Shown here piece after piece: positions 20,223-28,686 of a stretch of DNA of 64,000 nt. A program made the translations under genes and the position numbers. The stretch comes from Gemmobacter sp. 24YEA27 (GTDB lineage Bacteria; Pseudomonadota; Alphaproteobacteria; Rhodobacterales; Rhodobacteraceae), in contig NZ_JASJPW010000001.1 of the NCBI RefSeq assembly GCF_030052995.1, positions 1,471,001 to 1,535,000 on the forward strand, read 5' to 3'. Every line of letters begins with the position of its first letter. The first letter of the stretch is position 1. Below the pieces are notes generated by a model. The model was not told the DNA's origin. It did not search any database and saw only the letters and a list, made by a program, of their open reading frames with translations.

Positions 20223-21254
20223 ATGGCGAAAGATCCTGAGGACATGCCCGAGGATATGAATGTAACGAGGCTGCGGGCGGGGGGGCTCGGCGGCTCGCCG
20301 GTGACCGAGATTGCCGCCGGCGTGATGTCGGGGATCTGGGTTGTCGCGGTGCTGACCTGGGTCTTCACGGCGCCCGAAGGCGCCGAATCGCGGCTGCCTG
20401 GCCTTGTGATGACCTTGCTGATTCTGTTCCTGCCGCTGGCCCTGATCTGGGTCGCGGTGGTGACATTGCGGCTTGTCGCTGATCTGCGCTCTGAGGCGGC
20501 CAGCCTGAAAGCCGCGATTGACGGTATGCGGGGCTCTTTCCTTGAGGCGCGCCAGGAGATCCGCAGTGTGATCACCCGCCCCGAGGCGCCGGTTGCGGCG
20601 GCCCAGATGGCGGAGCCTGCGGGGAATGCGATGGCCGGACCCGCCAGTTTTTCATCGCGCCGCGATCATTCGCTTTCGGTGCCTTCGGCAGACCGCAAGG
20701 TCGCGCTGACGCCGGCGCGCCCGGAACCCGAGGCCGAACAGCCGGCCCTGGCGCTTGGCACGCCGGGCGATATGGCGCGTCAGCCGCTCTCGATCGAAGA
20801 TTTCATCACCGCCCTGCAATTCCCCGAAAGCCCCGATGACAAGGCCGGTTTCCGCGCCCTGCGTCTGGCGCTTGAGGATCGCGAGGTCGCAAAGCTGATC
20901 CGCGCGGCCCAGGATGTGCTGACGCTTCTGAGCCAGGAGGGCATCTATATGGATGACCTGCGGCCCGAGCTTTGCCATCCCGATATCTGGCGCCGGTTCT
21001 CGGCCGGCGAGCGGGGGCGCGGCATCGCGGCGATTGGCGGTATCCGGGATCGCTCGTCGCTGGCGCTGGCTGCCGGACGGCTGCGCGAGGACACGATTTT
21101 CCGCGATGCGTCGCATCACTTCCTGCGCACCTTTGACCGGGTCTTCCAGGTGTTTGAACAAAATGCCAGCGACAATGAGCTGATACATTTCGCCGATACC
21201 CGCACGGCGCGCGCCTTCATGGTGCTGGGACGTGTGGCCGGGGTCTTCGACTGA
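20223..21254 (+). CDS. Membrane protein of unknown function with soluble C-terminal domain
   Basis: The 343-residue protein has two close transmembrane helices (about 26-48 GVMSGIWVVAVLTWVF and 58-82 LVMTLLILFLPLALIW), then a coiled-coil-like stretch (LRSEAASLKAAIDGM), a variable linker (about 115-185), and a helical C-terminal domain (LSIEDFITALQFPE, LAAGRLREDTIFRDASHHFLRTFD). I do not recognise it; it looks like a conserved Rhodobacterales protein. It follows greA by 12 bases. Confidence 0.85.
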   Translation: MAKDPEDMPEDMNVTRLRAGGLGGSPVTEIAAGVMSGIWVVAVLTWVFTAPEGAESRLPGLVMTLLILFLPLALIWVAVVTLRLVADLRSEAASLKAAIDGMRGSFLEARQEIRSVITRPEAPVAAAQMAEPAGNAMAGPASFSSRRDHSLSVPSADRKVALTPARPEPEAEQPALALGTPGDMARQPLSIEDFITALQFPESPDDKAGFRALRLALEDREVAKLIRAAQDVLTLLSQEGIYMDDLRPELCHPDIWRRFSAGERGRGIAAIGGIRDRSSLALAAGRLREDTIFRDASHHFLRTFDRVFQVFEQNASDNELIHFADTRTARAFMVLGRVAGVFD

Positions 21255-21902
21255 TCACCGGGGCCCATCGGGGGCCATCGGGGGCGGGGCCTGATCCGCA
21301 GGGAAATCGTCGAGTTGCCGTACCATTGTCGTCGCGGCGGCAAAGCCGAAGGCAAAACGCAAAAGACCAAGCTGATCGGTATGGGTCGCAGTAAAGCCTT
21401 CGCGCTCGTAGAGGGCACGGGCGCGGGGGTTGCCCTCGATCACCTCAAGGCGCACCGAAGGGTAGCCCCGCCGCTTTGCCTCGCGGCACAGCGTGGTGAT
21501 CAGCGCGGTACCGATACCGAGGCCGCGGGCCTGCGCCGCGACCGCGATGCCGTCGATCAGAAATCGTTCATTATCGACCTCGTGGCTTAAAAGCCGCAAC
21601 AGCCCTGCGCGCCAGGCGGATCCGAACACGCCGTAAACCCGGCGCAGATCACGACTGGTACCGCCCGAAAAGCTGCCCTGCACCGATTTGAAGCCGGCAA
21701 GCCCGATCAGCCGGCCGCTGTCGTCCAGCGCGGAAAAGCAGTGATCGGGCCTGAGCCCGTTTGTCAGAAAAGCCAGCGCACGCTTGTCGGGCCCCATGAC
21801 GCGGCCAAGTTTGGCGCCGAAAGCCTCCCAGTAGATGCGGGCGGCCTCGTCGCGCTGGTCCAGGGGAAAGCCGCGCCGGATAGAGAAGTGCTCAGGGCGC
21901 AA
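21255..21902 (-). CDS. GNAT family N-acetyltransferase
   Basis: The 215-residue protein has RFLIDGIAVAAQARGLGIGTALI, the acetyl-CoA-binding motif A (Q/R-x-x-G-x-G), then RLEVIEGNPRARALYEREGF (motif B). The N-terminal region (YWEAFGAKLGRVMGP) resembles aminoglycoside/amino-acid acetyltransferase-like GNATs. The substrate is unknown. Its start overlaps the end of mobB by 11 bases, so it is translated with the molybdenum cofactor genes mobA-mobB. Confidence 0.88.
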   Translation of the reverse strand: MRPEHFSIRRGFPLDQRDEAARIYWEAFGAKLGRVMGPDKRALAFLTNGLRPDHCFSALDDSGRLIGLAGFKSVQGSFSGGTSRDLRRVYGVFGSAWRAGLLRLLSHEVDNERFLIDGIAVAAQARGLGIGTALITTLCREAKRRGYPSVRLEVIEGNPRARALYEREGFTATHTDQLGLLRFAFGFAAATTMVRQLDDFPADQAPPPMAPDGPR

Positions 21903-22392
21903 GCCCGCAATCCTTCAGGATGAAAGCGGCAATTGCCTCGGCGTCATTCAGGTCGAGCACCGGCACGCTCAGCCCCTTCAGGGCTGCGTCGGACGCCACC
22001 GCCCGCACCAGCGGATCGCCGGGCTGGATCATCGGGCGGTCGGCCACGCCCTCGCGCCAGACTTCGATTTTCGGATGGGCGTCGCGCTTGTAACCCTCGA
22101 CCAGTACCAGATCGACCGGGGCGAGGCGGGCCAGCACCTCTGTCAGGTCCGGCTCGGGCCCGCGATGTTCACGCAGGATGGCGAAGCGTTTCGCCGAGGC
22201 CAGCACGACTTCCTGCGCGCCGGCTTCGCGGTGGCGCCAGGTATCTTTGCCGGGCTGGTCGAGATCGACATCATGATGCACATGTTTGACCGTCGAAACC
22301 GACAATCCGCGCCGGGTAAGGGTGGCGACCAGGCGCTCCATCAGCGTGGTTTTGCCGCTGTTTTGCCAGCCGATCACACCATAGATCATCAT
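21892..22392 (-). CDS. mobB: Molybdopterin-guanine dinucleotide biosynthesis protein B
   Basis: The 166-residue P-loop GTPase begins MMIYGVIGWQNSGKTTLMERL (Walker A GWQNSGKTT) and contains VKHVHHDVDLDQPGKDTWRHREAG and DLVLVEGYK, family signatures. MobB binds MobA and aids attachment of GMP to molybdopterin. Its start overlaps the mobA stop by four bases (ATGA), giving tight coupling. Confidence 0.95.
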   Translation of the reverse strand: MMIYGVIGWQNSGKTTLMERLVATLTRRGLSVSTVKHVHHDVDLDQPGKDTWRHREAGAQEVVLASAKRFAILREHRGPEPDLTEVLARLAPVDLVLVEGYKRDAHPKIEVWREGVADRPMIQPGDPLVRAVASDAALKGLSVPVLDLNDAEAIAAFILKDCGLAP

Positions 22393-22985
22393 GCGGGGCG
22401 GCCCTCACTGCGGCTATTGGCACGGGCGAGGTCTTCGGGTGTGTTGAGATTGTCGAAGGCCGCCGCATCGGGGAAATCGACGGCATGCCCGCCATGGCGG
22501 GCGGCGAAATCGGCGATTTTCGGTTTCGCGCCCGAAGCAAGGAATTCGGCCAGCGGATCCGCGAGTGCGACCGGCCAAATCGCGGTCGCATTATGGTCGC
22601 GCCCGCCGGCCCGGGCAAATGCCGGCCCCGGCAGTGCAGCGGCAAGGCGTGTGATCAGATCACCCGGGAGGAAAGGCGCATCAACCGGGGCCGAGACCAG
22701 CGCGGTGGCACCTGCCGCCTGTGCTGCCCGCAGCCCGGCGAGGATCCCGGCCAGCGGCCCGAGTGACGTTTCATCGGGCAACACCTTAAGTCCGGTAAAG
22801 GCAAAGCGCGCGGCATCGCCATTGGCCGAAATCAGAAGTCGCCCGGCCTGGGGCTGCAGACGCGCGATCACATGGGCGATCAGCGGCTGGCCGGCGAGGG
22901 GCAAAAGCGCCTTATCCGCCCCGCCCATCCGGCGCCCCTGTCCCCCAGCGAGAATGACGGCGAAGAGGCTCACGCGCGAATGCAC
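22389..22985 (-). CDS. mobA: Molybdenum cofactor guanylyltransferase
   Basis: The 198-residue nucleotidyltransferase-fold enzyme transfers GMP from GTP to Mo-molybdopterin, making the bis-MGD cofactor of DMSO-reductase-family enzymes. It has the signature FAVILAGGQGRRMGGADKAL, then PLAGILAGL and SAPVDAPFLPGDL (metal-binding Asp). It is the first gene of the mobA-mobB-GNAT unit. No molybdoenzyme gene is in the window. Confidence 0.95.
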   Translation of the reverse strand: MHSRVSLFAVILAGGQGRRMGGADKALLPLAGQPLIAHVIARLQPQAGRLLISANGDAARFAFTGLKVLPDETSLGPLAGILAGLRAAQAAGATALVSAPVDAPFLPGDLITRLAAALPGPAFARAGGRDHNATAIWPVALADPLAEFLASGAKPKIADFAARHGGHAVDFPDAAAFDNLNTPEDLARANSRSEGRPA

Positions 22986-23021
22986 CTTATGCAGGACTGG
23001 AATTCGGCCGGTGCCAGCGGA

Positions 23022-23648
23022 TCAATTGACCCGCTGGCCCTTTTTGTCGACGAGGATCACGCCATGCCCGGCGCCGGGATTGTCGTTTTCCTCGGTTACG
23101 ATACGGGTGGTGACGCCCGGCAGTTCCGCGAAGGACGCATCCAGCTTTTTCGGGAAGTAAGTCGAGGTCACGCCCTCAAAGCCTGGCACAGACCGCAGGA
23201 TCCCGGCGATCGAGCTGGCACAATGCGCCTTGGGCACCGCGCCATTCGCCAGCGCTTTTTGCAAGATCGCCTCGGCCACGGCGGGCGAGACCTGCAGCTT
23301 GCGCTCGATGACGTGGAACTTTTCTTTCTCGGAATCGCGCGCATGGTAGTCGAGGTAGAAATTCACCATCCGGTCGGTCATGCCGAAATGCACGTCATTG
23401 CGTTCGGGCGCGGTATCATGATGCCAGGTTCCGGCGGGATCGAACAGCACACGTTGCGACGCATTGATCAGCAAAGCCGAATGCGAGCCTGATCCCGTGC
23501 GGTCATTGATGGTGGTAAAAAGCGTGATTTCGGTCGGCGGTCCGGCGACGTAGCTGGCGCGCGACACCTGGTCATCAGGCGCCCAGACCGGTTCCGCACA
23601 GGCCGAAAGCGTCAGCAGCACCGCGAGCGCGGCAAGAAGGCGATACAT
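23022..23648 (-). CDS. Putative lipoprotein, possibly permuted NlpC/P60-like
   Basis: The 208-residue protein begins MYRLLAALAVLLTLSACAEP, a clear lipoprotein signal with lipobox LSAC. The mature part contains GSGSHSALLINASQRVLFDP and later KAHCASSIAGIL: a His-first, Cys-later order that resembles circularly permuted NlpC/P60-type papain-like enzymes (YiiX/YebB-like). This is inference from motif order only. The start at 23648 was chosen for the signal peptide; the frame extends 18 codons upstream. The site is the periplasmic side of a membrane. Confidence 0.75.
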   Translation of the reverse strand: MYRLLAALAVLLTLSACAEPVWAPDDQVSRASYVAGPPTEITLFTTINDRTGSGSHSALLINASQRVLFDPAGTWHHDTAPERNDVHFGMTDRMVNFYLDYHARDSEKEKFHVIERKLQVSPAVAEAILQKALANGAVPKAHCASSIAGILRSVPGFEGVTSTYFPKKLDASFAELPGVTTRIVTEENDNPGAGHGVILVDKKGQRVN

Positions 23649-23731
23649 GTAACCTCTCCCTGCCCTGTGCCGGCCCGTATCGGGCCGGTTCCAGGGCGGC
23701 AATTCGGGGCGGAGATATCAGAGCGGCGATA

Positions 23732-23881
23732 TCAGGTCCGGGCGAGGGCCAGGAAAACCAGAATCACGGCGCAGACAACGACCGTCCAGGTTGCCACTTT
23801 GACGAAGGCGGCAAAGGACTTTTCCTGAGTGCGGATATCCATGCTGCCATGTTCGTGTTTGACGTGCTGATCATCGTCCAT
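23732..23881 (-). CDS. aa3-type cytochrome c oxidase subunit IV (small)
   Basis: A 49-residue protein reads MDDDQHVKHEHGSMDIRTQE, then KSFAAFVKVATWTVVVCAVI and a short tail. The HGSMDIRxQEKxFxxFVK pattern followed by a single transmembrane helix is that of the bacterial aa3-type oxidase subunit IV (PF07835), a one-helix subunit of the terminal oxidase. It stands apart from other oxidase genes. The spacing between it and the lipoprotein gene (83 bases) allows cotranscription. Confidence 0.85.
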   Translation of the reverse strand: MDDDQHVKHEHGSMDIRTQEKSFAAFVKVATWTVVVCAVILVFLALART

Positions 23882-24038
23882 TCTTTATTCCCCGGGAACA
23901 GATGCTTTTCCGCCTGTTAGCCGATTCACCGCCCGCTGTCACCCATCGGGCGTGGTCTCTGATGCAGGAAGATGCGGCTTTGATGTATCTTTCCCGCGCC
24001 TCGGGGGCTGATCGGGGCTGGTTCAGTCGGGGGGACGA

Positions 24039-24542
24039 TCAGCCGCCCGTGGCCGGCCAGACAGACGCGTCCCCGGATTCGCCGCCGTCCCAGCCCTGCA
24101 GGAGCCGAAAGCCGATCCGGACCGGCGGCGCTTCGGGAGCAAGTTTCGGCACCGCGCGCAGCAAAACCGAAAGCTGGCTGACATGCTGCACCATCTGGGT
24201 GCGGATGCCGTCTTCATCCCGGCCGAAGAAGGTGAGCAGGTCCGGCGCCGACCAGCCCAGCCCCTCGATCCGCAGCACCCCAGCGGCGCTGCCGGTAAAG
24301 CCCATGGCGATCTCCTGGCTCTGATCGAGCTGGCTTTCGAACTGACGGATATAGAGCACCAGCCGCTCACAGGCCGATTCGGCCGGGGTCTTTTGCGCCG
24401 CTGCCTTCCTGGTCGTGGTCTTTGGTGCCGCTGCCGCAGGGCCGGGCGGAACCAAGGCTGTAGCCTTTGCCGTCGTTTTGCGTTTCGCGGGGGCTGCTGT
24501 GCTGCCAGCGGCGGCAGCTTTGGTCAGGGTTTTCTCGGTCAT
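24039..24542 (-). CDS. DUF6173-like protein of unknown function
   Basis: The 167-residue protein has an Ala/Lys/Thr-rich N-terminal tail (about 1-60) and a compact C-terminal domain: ACERLVLYIRQFESQLDQ, EIAMGFTGSAAGVLRIEGLGW, then IRTQMVQHVSQLSVLLRAVPK and IGFRL near the end. It resembles the DUF6173 family common in Rhodobacterales; this is from memory of the family and is not secure. The start at 24542 overlaps the stop of the upstream hydrolase gene by four bases (ATGA), so the two are translationally coupled. No signal or membrane segment. Confidence 0.7.
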   Translation of the reverse strand: MTEKTLTKAAAAGSTAAPAKRKTTAKATALVPPGPAAAAPKTTTRKAAAQKTPAESACERLVLYIRQFESQLDQSQEIAMGFTGSAAGVLRIEGLGWSAPDLLTFFGRDEDGIRTQMVQHVSQLSVLLRAVPKLAPEAPPVRIGFRLLQGWDGGESGDASVWPATGG

Positions 24543-25605
24543 GTCTTTTGCCAGAGCCATGCCCCATCGGGGCCGGGGGAACGGGTGACCTCGCCACGAT
24601 GCAGCAGGTGGTTCAGATGCGCCACCGCCTCAACCAGAGCGTGGCCAAGCTCGCTTTCGCCGATCCTGCGGCGGAACAGCAGCGGGAAGCAACCCACCGC
24701 CGTATTGGGCACGGTGAGGAAATCGCGCAGCCGGTCCAGGGCCGAGAGATGGTTTTCCACCATCTGGCGCAGCCGGAACGGCAGGCCGGTGAAAGGAAGC
24801 TTATGGCCCGGCAGCACCAGTTGATCCTCGCGCGCGAAAACGCTGAGCCGGGTGCAGCTTTCCAGCCATTCCCCAGCGGATCGGCCTCGGGTTCCGCCGG
24901 ATAAACGCCGATATTGGCAGAGATCCCGGGCAGCAGCTGATCGCCACCAAGAACCAGGCCATCCGTCCAGAGCGTCGCATGGGCGGGGGCATGGCCGTGA
25001 CCGATGCGGATTTGCCAGTCGCGCCCGCCCAGCCGCAGGGTCTGGCCCTCGCTGATCCGGGTAAAGCCCAGAGGCAGCGGCGCCATACAATCCGAGGCGT
25101 TGAACGGGCGCTCATTCATCCGCCGCTCCAGATCGGCGGGCAGCATGCCTGCGCGTTTCCAGAATGTGACCGTCTCGGCAGCGGGGCGGTCTTCGGCTGT
25201 GTTGAACAGCATCCTTGCATAAAGCCAGGCGGTGCGGGTGATCAGCAGGGCTGCGCCCTGTTCGATGAACCAGCCCGCCATGCCGATATGATCCGGGTGA
25301 TGATGGGTGACGATCAGCCGCTTTACCGGCCTGCCGGCCAGCGGCCCGGCCAACAAATCCTGCCAGGCCGCAAGGGCGCGGCGCGAACTGATGCCGGTAT
25401 CGATCAGCGTCCAGCCATCGCCCTCGTCGATCGCATAGACATTCACATGGTCCAGCGCCCAGGGCAGCGACAGCCGCATCCATAAAACACCCGGCGCGAC
25501 CTCGGTCGCGGAACCGGCTGCGGGGGCATCGGGGAAGGGGTGGCGGATCTCACTCATGGCGTGTTTCATGCCGGGAACGCGCGGCGCGGGCAAGCCGATG
25601 TTCAT
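24539..25605 (-). CDS. Metallo-beta-lactamase-fold hydrolase, one -1 frameshift
   Basis: The metal site THHHPDHIGMAGW (HxHxDH) near residue 100 and GHGHAPAHATLW and LGGDQLLPGI further on define an MBL-fold hydrolase of the glyoxalase II/LACTB2-like type. The frame breaks at four C at 24871-24874 (expected five): DPLGNGWK in this frame against DPLGEWLESC in the next, which continues with LPGHKLPFTGL, RLRQMVENHL and a winged-helix-like end. With one base restored it is 355 residues. The substrate is unknown. The start may be 25605, 25569 or 25557. Confidence 0.87.
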
Positions 25606-25770
25606 GGGAGCGGGTTCGGCAGGGCCAGGACAGGCGCCGGGGGCACCAGGGGCGCGAACACCAGGATGAAGCGCGGCGCGGCCACAGCGGGGAAATGGCT
25701 GCGGCGCTTCCGTTAACCTTTGTTAACACAGGCGCTGGACAAAGCCGGCGACATCGGCGAGGCCCGTCTG

Positions 25771-26430
25771 ATGTCCGGTCTCATTTTACAACTTGCCTTC
25801 GTAACCTCTGTTGCTGCAGCGCCACTGATCTCCGGCGCGCCCCAGGTCAGTGATGGTGATACGCTGCGGTTCGGACCGGTCGTGGTGCGGCTTCATGGCA
25901 TCGACGCTCCGGAATCCGGCCAAAGCTGTGCCAGTGCCGGTGGTGGTAGCTGGGCCTGCGGCCTGGCGGCGACGAGGCGGCTGGAGGCTCTGATCGCCGG
26001 CAAGGCCGTGACCTGCGAGGCGCTCGACCGCGACCGCTATGGAAGGGTGGTCGCGCGCTGTGAGGCCGGCGGCGAGGATCTCGGCGCCGCGATGGTTTCG
26101 GATGGCCTCGCCTGGGCCTATATCGCCTATTCCGATGCCTATTTGCCGCAGCAGACCCTGGCGCAGGCGGCCGGTCACGGCATCTGGGCCGCACCGTCAC
26201 AACCCGCCTGGGAGTTCCGCGCCGCGCGCTGGAGGGCGGCCGATCAGGATACGCCGCTCGAGGGCTGTCCGATCAAAGGCAATATCTCAAAATCGGGCGA
26301 GCGGATCTACCACCTGCCCTGGTCACCGGCCTATGCAAAGACGGTGATCCGCGAGGATCAGGGCGAGCGCTGGTTCTGCGACGAGGCCGAGGCCCAGGCC
26401 GCAGGCTGGCGCCCGGCGCGCTGGAAATAG
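25771..26430 (+). CDS. Secreted thermonuclease-family (SNase-like) protein
   Basis: The 219-residue protein has a short signal peptide (MSGLILQLAFVTSVAAAPL) and the staphylococcal nuclease OB-fold: VSDGDTLRFG, VRLHGIDAPESGQSC (catalytic Arg/Asp/Glu region), RDRYGRVVARC and a second catalytic segment near AWAYIAYSDAY. It is probably exported and cleaves DNA or RNA, but activity is inferred. The C-terminal third (KGNISKSGERIYHLPWSPAY) is an excalibur-like extension seen in related proteins. Confidence 0.9.
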   Translation: MSGLILQLAFVTSVAAAPLISGAPQVSDGDTLRFGPVVVRLHGIDAPESGQSCASAGGGSWACGLAATRRLEALIAGKAVTCEALDRDRYGRVVARCEAGGEDLGAAMVSDGLAWAYIAYSDAYLPQQTLAQAAGHGIWAAPSQPAWEFRAARWRAADQDTPLEGCPIKGNISKSGERIYHLPWSPAYAKTVIREDQGERWFCDEAEAQAAGWRPARWK

Positions 26431-26472
26431 CGCCGGGGCGCGCAGACCTGGTGCAGGTCCGCTGTGCCTGCC

Positions 26473-28449
26473 TCAGATATCGAGCTCTTCGGTATTGGCG
26501 AAACGGGCTTTTTCCTGAATGAACTGAAAGCGCAGCTCTGGCTTTTTGCCCATCAGGTCATTGACCAGGGTTTTCGTCGATTCGCGCTCTTCCTCATTGA
26601 TCGAGACCTGGATCAGCTTGCGCGTTGCCGGGTTCATCGTCGTGTCTTTCAGATCCTTGGCATCCATCTCGCCCAGCCCCTTGAACCGCTGCACATCGAT
26701 CTTGCCGCGCCCGCCGAGACCCTTGGCCATCCAGGCCTCTTTCTCGGCATCATTCGAGACATAGAGCCGTTTTGGCCCCTGGGTCAGGCGGTAAAGCGGC
26801 GGGCAGGCAAGGTAGAGATGCCCTTTCAGAATCAGCTGCGGCATCTGTTCATAGAAGAACGTCATCAGCAGCGAGGCGATATGGGCGCCGTCCACATCGG
26901 CATCGGTCATGATGATGATCTTGTCATAACGCAGGTCGTCGATGCGGAAGCGCTCTTTCATGCCAACGCCAAGCGCCTCGCAAATGTCGCGGATCTCGGC
27001 ATTGTCCGAGAGCTTGCTCGCCGCAGCCCCCAGCACGTTGAGCACTTTGCCGCGCAAGGGCAGCAGCGCCTGGAATTTGCGGTCGCGCGCGCCCTTGCCG
27101 CTGCCACCCGCCGAATCGCCCTCGACGAGGAACAGCTCGGTGCCCCTGCGGTTTGAGGCCGAACAATCGACAAGTTTACCCGGGAGCCGCAGCCGCTTGG
27201 TCGCGGTCTTGCGCTGCGTTTCCTTTTCGGCGCGGCGCTTGAGCCGTTCCTCAGCGCGCTGCACCAGGAAATCGAGGATCGCGCCGGCAGATTTCGGATC
27301 ACTGGCCAGCCAGGTGTCGAAATGGTCGCGGACGGCGTTTTCCACCCATTTCGCGGCCTCTTCCGTCGCAAGCCGGTCCTTGGTCTGGCCGACGAATTGC
27401 GGCTCGCGGATAAACACCGAGATCAGCGCGCAGCCGCCGGTCAGCATATCCTCGCGGGTGATCTGATCGGCCTTACGGTTCTTGACCCGCTCGCCATAGG
27501 CGCGGATGCCTTTCAGGGTCGCGGCCCAGAAGCCGGTCTCATGCGTGCCGCCCTCGGGGGTTGGAACCGTGTTGGTGTAAGAGGAGATGAACCCGTCGCG
27601 CATCGGCGTCCAGTTGATCGCCCATTCGACCGAGCCCGGCACGCCGAATTTTTCCCTGAAGCTGACTTTGCCCGCGAAAGGCCGCTCAGCATAGGTCTGA
27701 TCGGATTGCAGCTGTTCGGAAAGATATTCGCCAAGGCCGCCGGGGTAATGGAAGGTCGCCTCCAGCGGCATGTCCCCATCCGGGATGGCGGATTTCCAGC
27801 GGATCTCGACCCCGGAATAGAGATAGGCCTTGGAGCGGACCATCTTCATCAGCCGCGCGGGCCTGAAAGTCTGATGGCCGAAGATCTCGGCATCGGGGTG
27901 GAAGATCACCGTAGTGCCGCGCCGGTTCGGCGCCGGGCCGACTTTGACGACCGGGCCCTGCGGTTTCCCGCGCGAGAATTCCTGAACGTAGAGCTCTTTG
28001 TTGCGCGCGACCTCGACCCGCATATGGTCGGACAGCGCATTGACCACGGATGAGCCAACGCCGTTCAGGCCGCCTGAGGTTTCATAGGCGTCGCCATTGA
28101 ACTTGCCACCGGCATGCAGCGTGCAGAGGATCACCTCCAGCGCGGATTTGTCGGGGAATTTCGGATGTGGGTCGACCGGAATGCCGCGCCCGTTATCTTT
28201 GATCGAGACCGAACCATCGGCCAGCAGCTCGACCTCGATCCGATTGGCATGGCCGGCAACCGCCTCGTCCATCGAATTGTCGAGGATCTCTGCGGCAAGA
28301 TGGTGATAGGCGCGCTCGTCAATGCCGCCGATATACATGCCGGGCCGCATCCGCACCGCCTCGAGCGGTTCGAGCACCTCGATCGAGGATGCGTCATAGG
28401 TTTGCTGGTTCGGCGCGGCGAGAAGATCGCCGGAATCATTCGGGGCCAT
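26473..28449 (-). CDS. parE: DNA topoisomerase IV subunit B
   Basis: The 658-residue protein has the GHKL ATPase domain (LDNSMDEAVAGHA, KDNGRGIPVDPHPKF, GGLNGVGSSVVNALS), the transducer domain, and the TOPRIM region (EGDSAGGSGKGARDRKF, MTDADVDGAHIASLLMTF). ParE versus GyrB is judged from length (~650, without the GyrB insert) and the C-terminal sequence. With ParC it decatenates daughter chromosomes. It is convergent with the nuclease gene. Confidence 0.95.
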   Translation of the reverse strand: MAPNDSGDLLAAPNQQTYDASSIEVLEPLEAVRMRPGMYIGGIDERAYHHLAAEILDNSMDEAVAGHANRIEVELLADGSVSIKDNGRGIPVDPHPKFPDKSALEVILCTLHAGGKFNGDAYETSGGLNGVGSSVVNALSDHMRVEVARNKELYVQEFSRGKPQGPVVKVGPAPNRRGTTVIFHPDAEIFGHQTFRPARLMKMVRSKAYLYSGVEIRWKSAIPDGDMPLEATFHYPGGLGEYLSEQLQSDQTYAERPFAGKVSFREKFGVPGSVEWAINWTPMRDGFISSYTNTVPTPEGGTHETGFWAATLKGIRAYGERVKNRKADQITREDMLTGGCALISVFIREPQFVGQTKDRLATEEAAKWVENAVRDHFDTWLASDPKSAGAILDFLVQRAEERLKRRAEKETQRKTATKRLRLPGKLVDCSASNRRGTELFLVEGDSAGGSGKGARDRKFQALLPLRGKVLNVLGAAASKLSDNAEIRDICEALGVGMKERFRIDDLRYDKIIIMTDADVDGAHIASLLMTFFYEQMPQLILKGHLYLACPPLYRLTQGPKRLYVSNDAEKEAWMAKGLGGRGKIDVQRFKGLGEMDAKDLKDTTMNPATRKLIQVSINEEERESTKTLVNDLMGKKPELRFQFIQEKARFANTEELDI

Positions 28450-28541
28450 GCGCTGCTCTTATGGTTTGTAGCACAGCATTAGACCACTGCGAGGGGCAGG
28501 CGCGCAAGATCCAGGGGGGATTTTCCTGTGGAGGCCGGGAA

Positions 28542-28651
28542 GGGGGCGCTGCCCCCGGCTCCTGGCGGAGCCTCCCCCGGGATATTTAGAGACAGAAAAT
28601 GTTCGCGTCTCTTTTCAATATTTTCTGTCCTTAAATATCCCCGCCGGAGGC
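28542..28651. repeat. Composite palindromic element, copy 3
   Basis: A GC hairpin of GGGGGC and GCCCCC (28542-28556) is followed by the long inverted repeat 28570-28651, with arms CCCCCGGGATATTTAGAGAC and GTCCTTAAATATCCCCGCCG. It has the same order and orientation as copy 2 and lies between the LLM oxidoreductase stop and the parE start. Confidence 0.8.
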
Positions 28652-28686
28652 ATCCGGCCCCTGTTAGGGGGCCGGACGTCTTTTCC

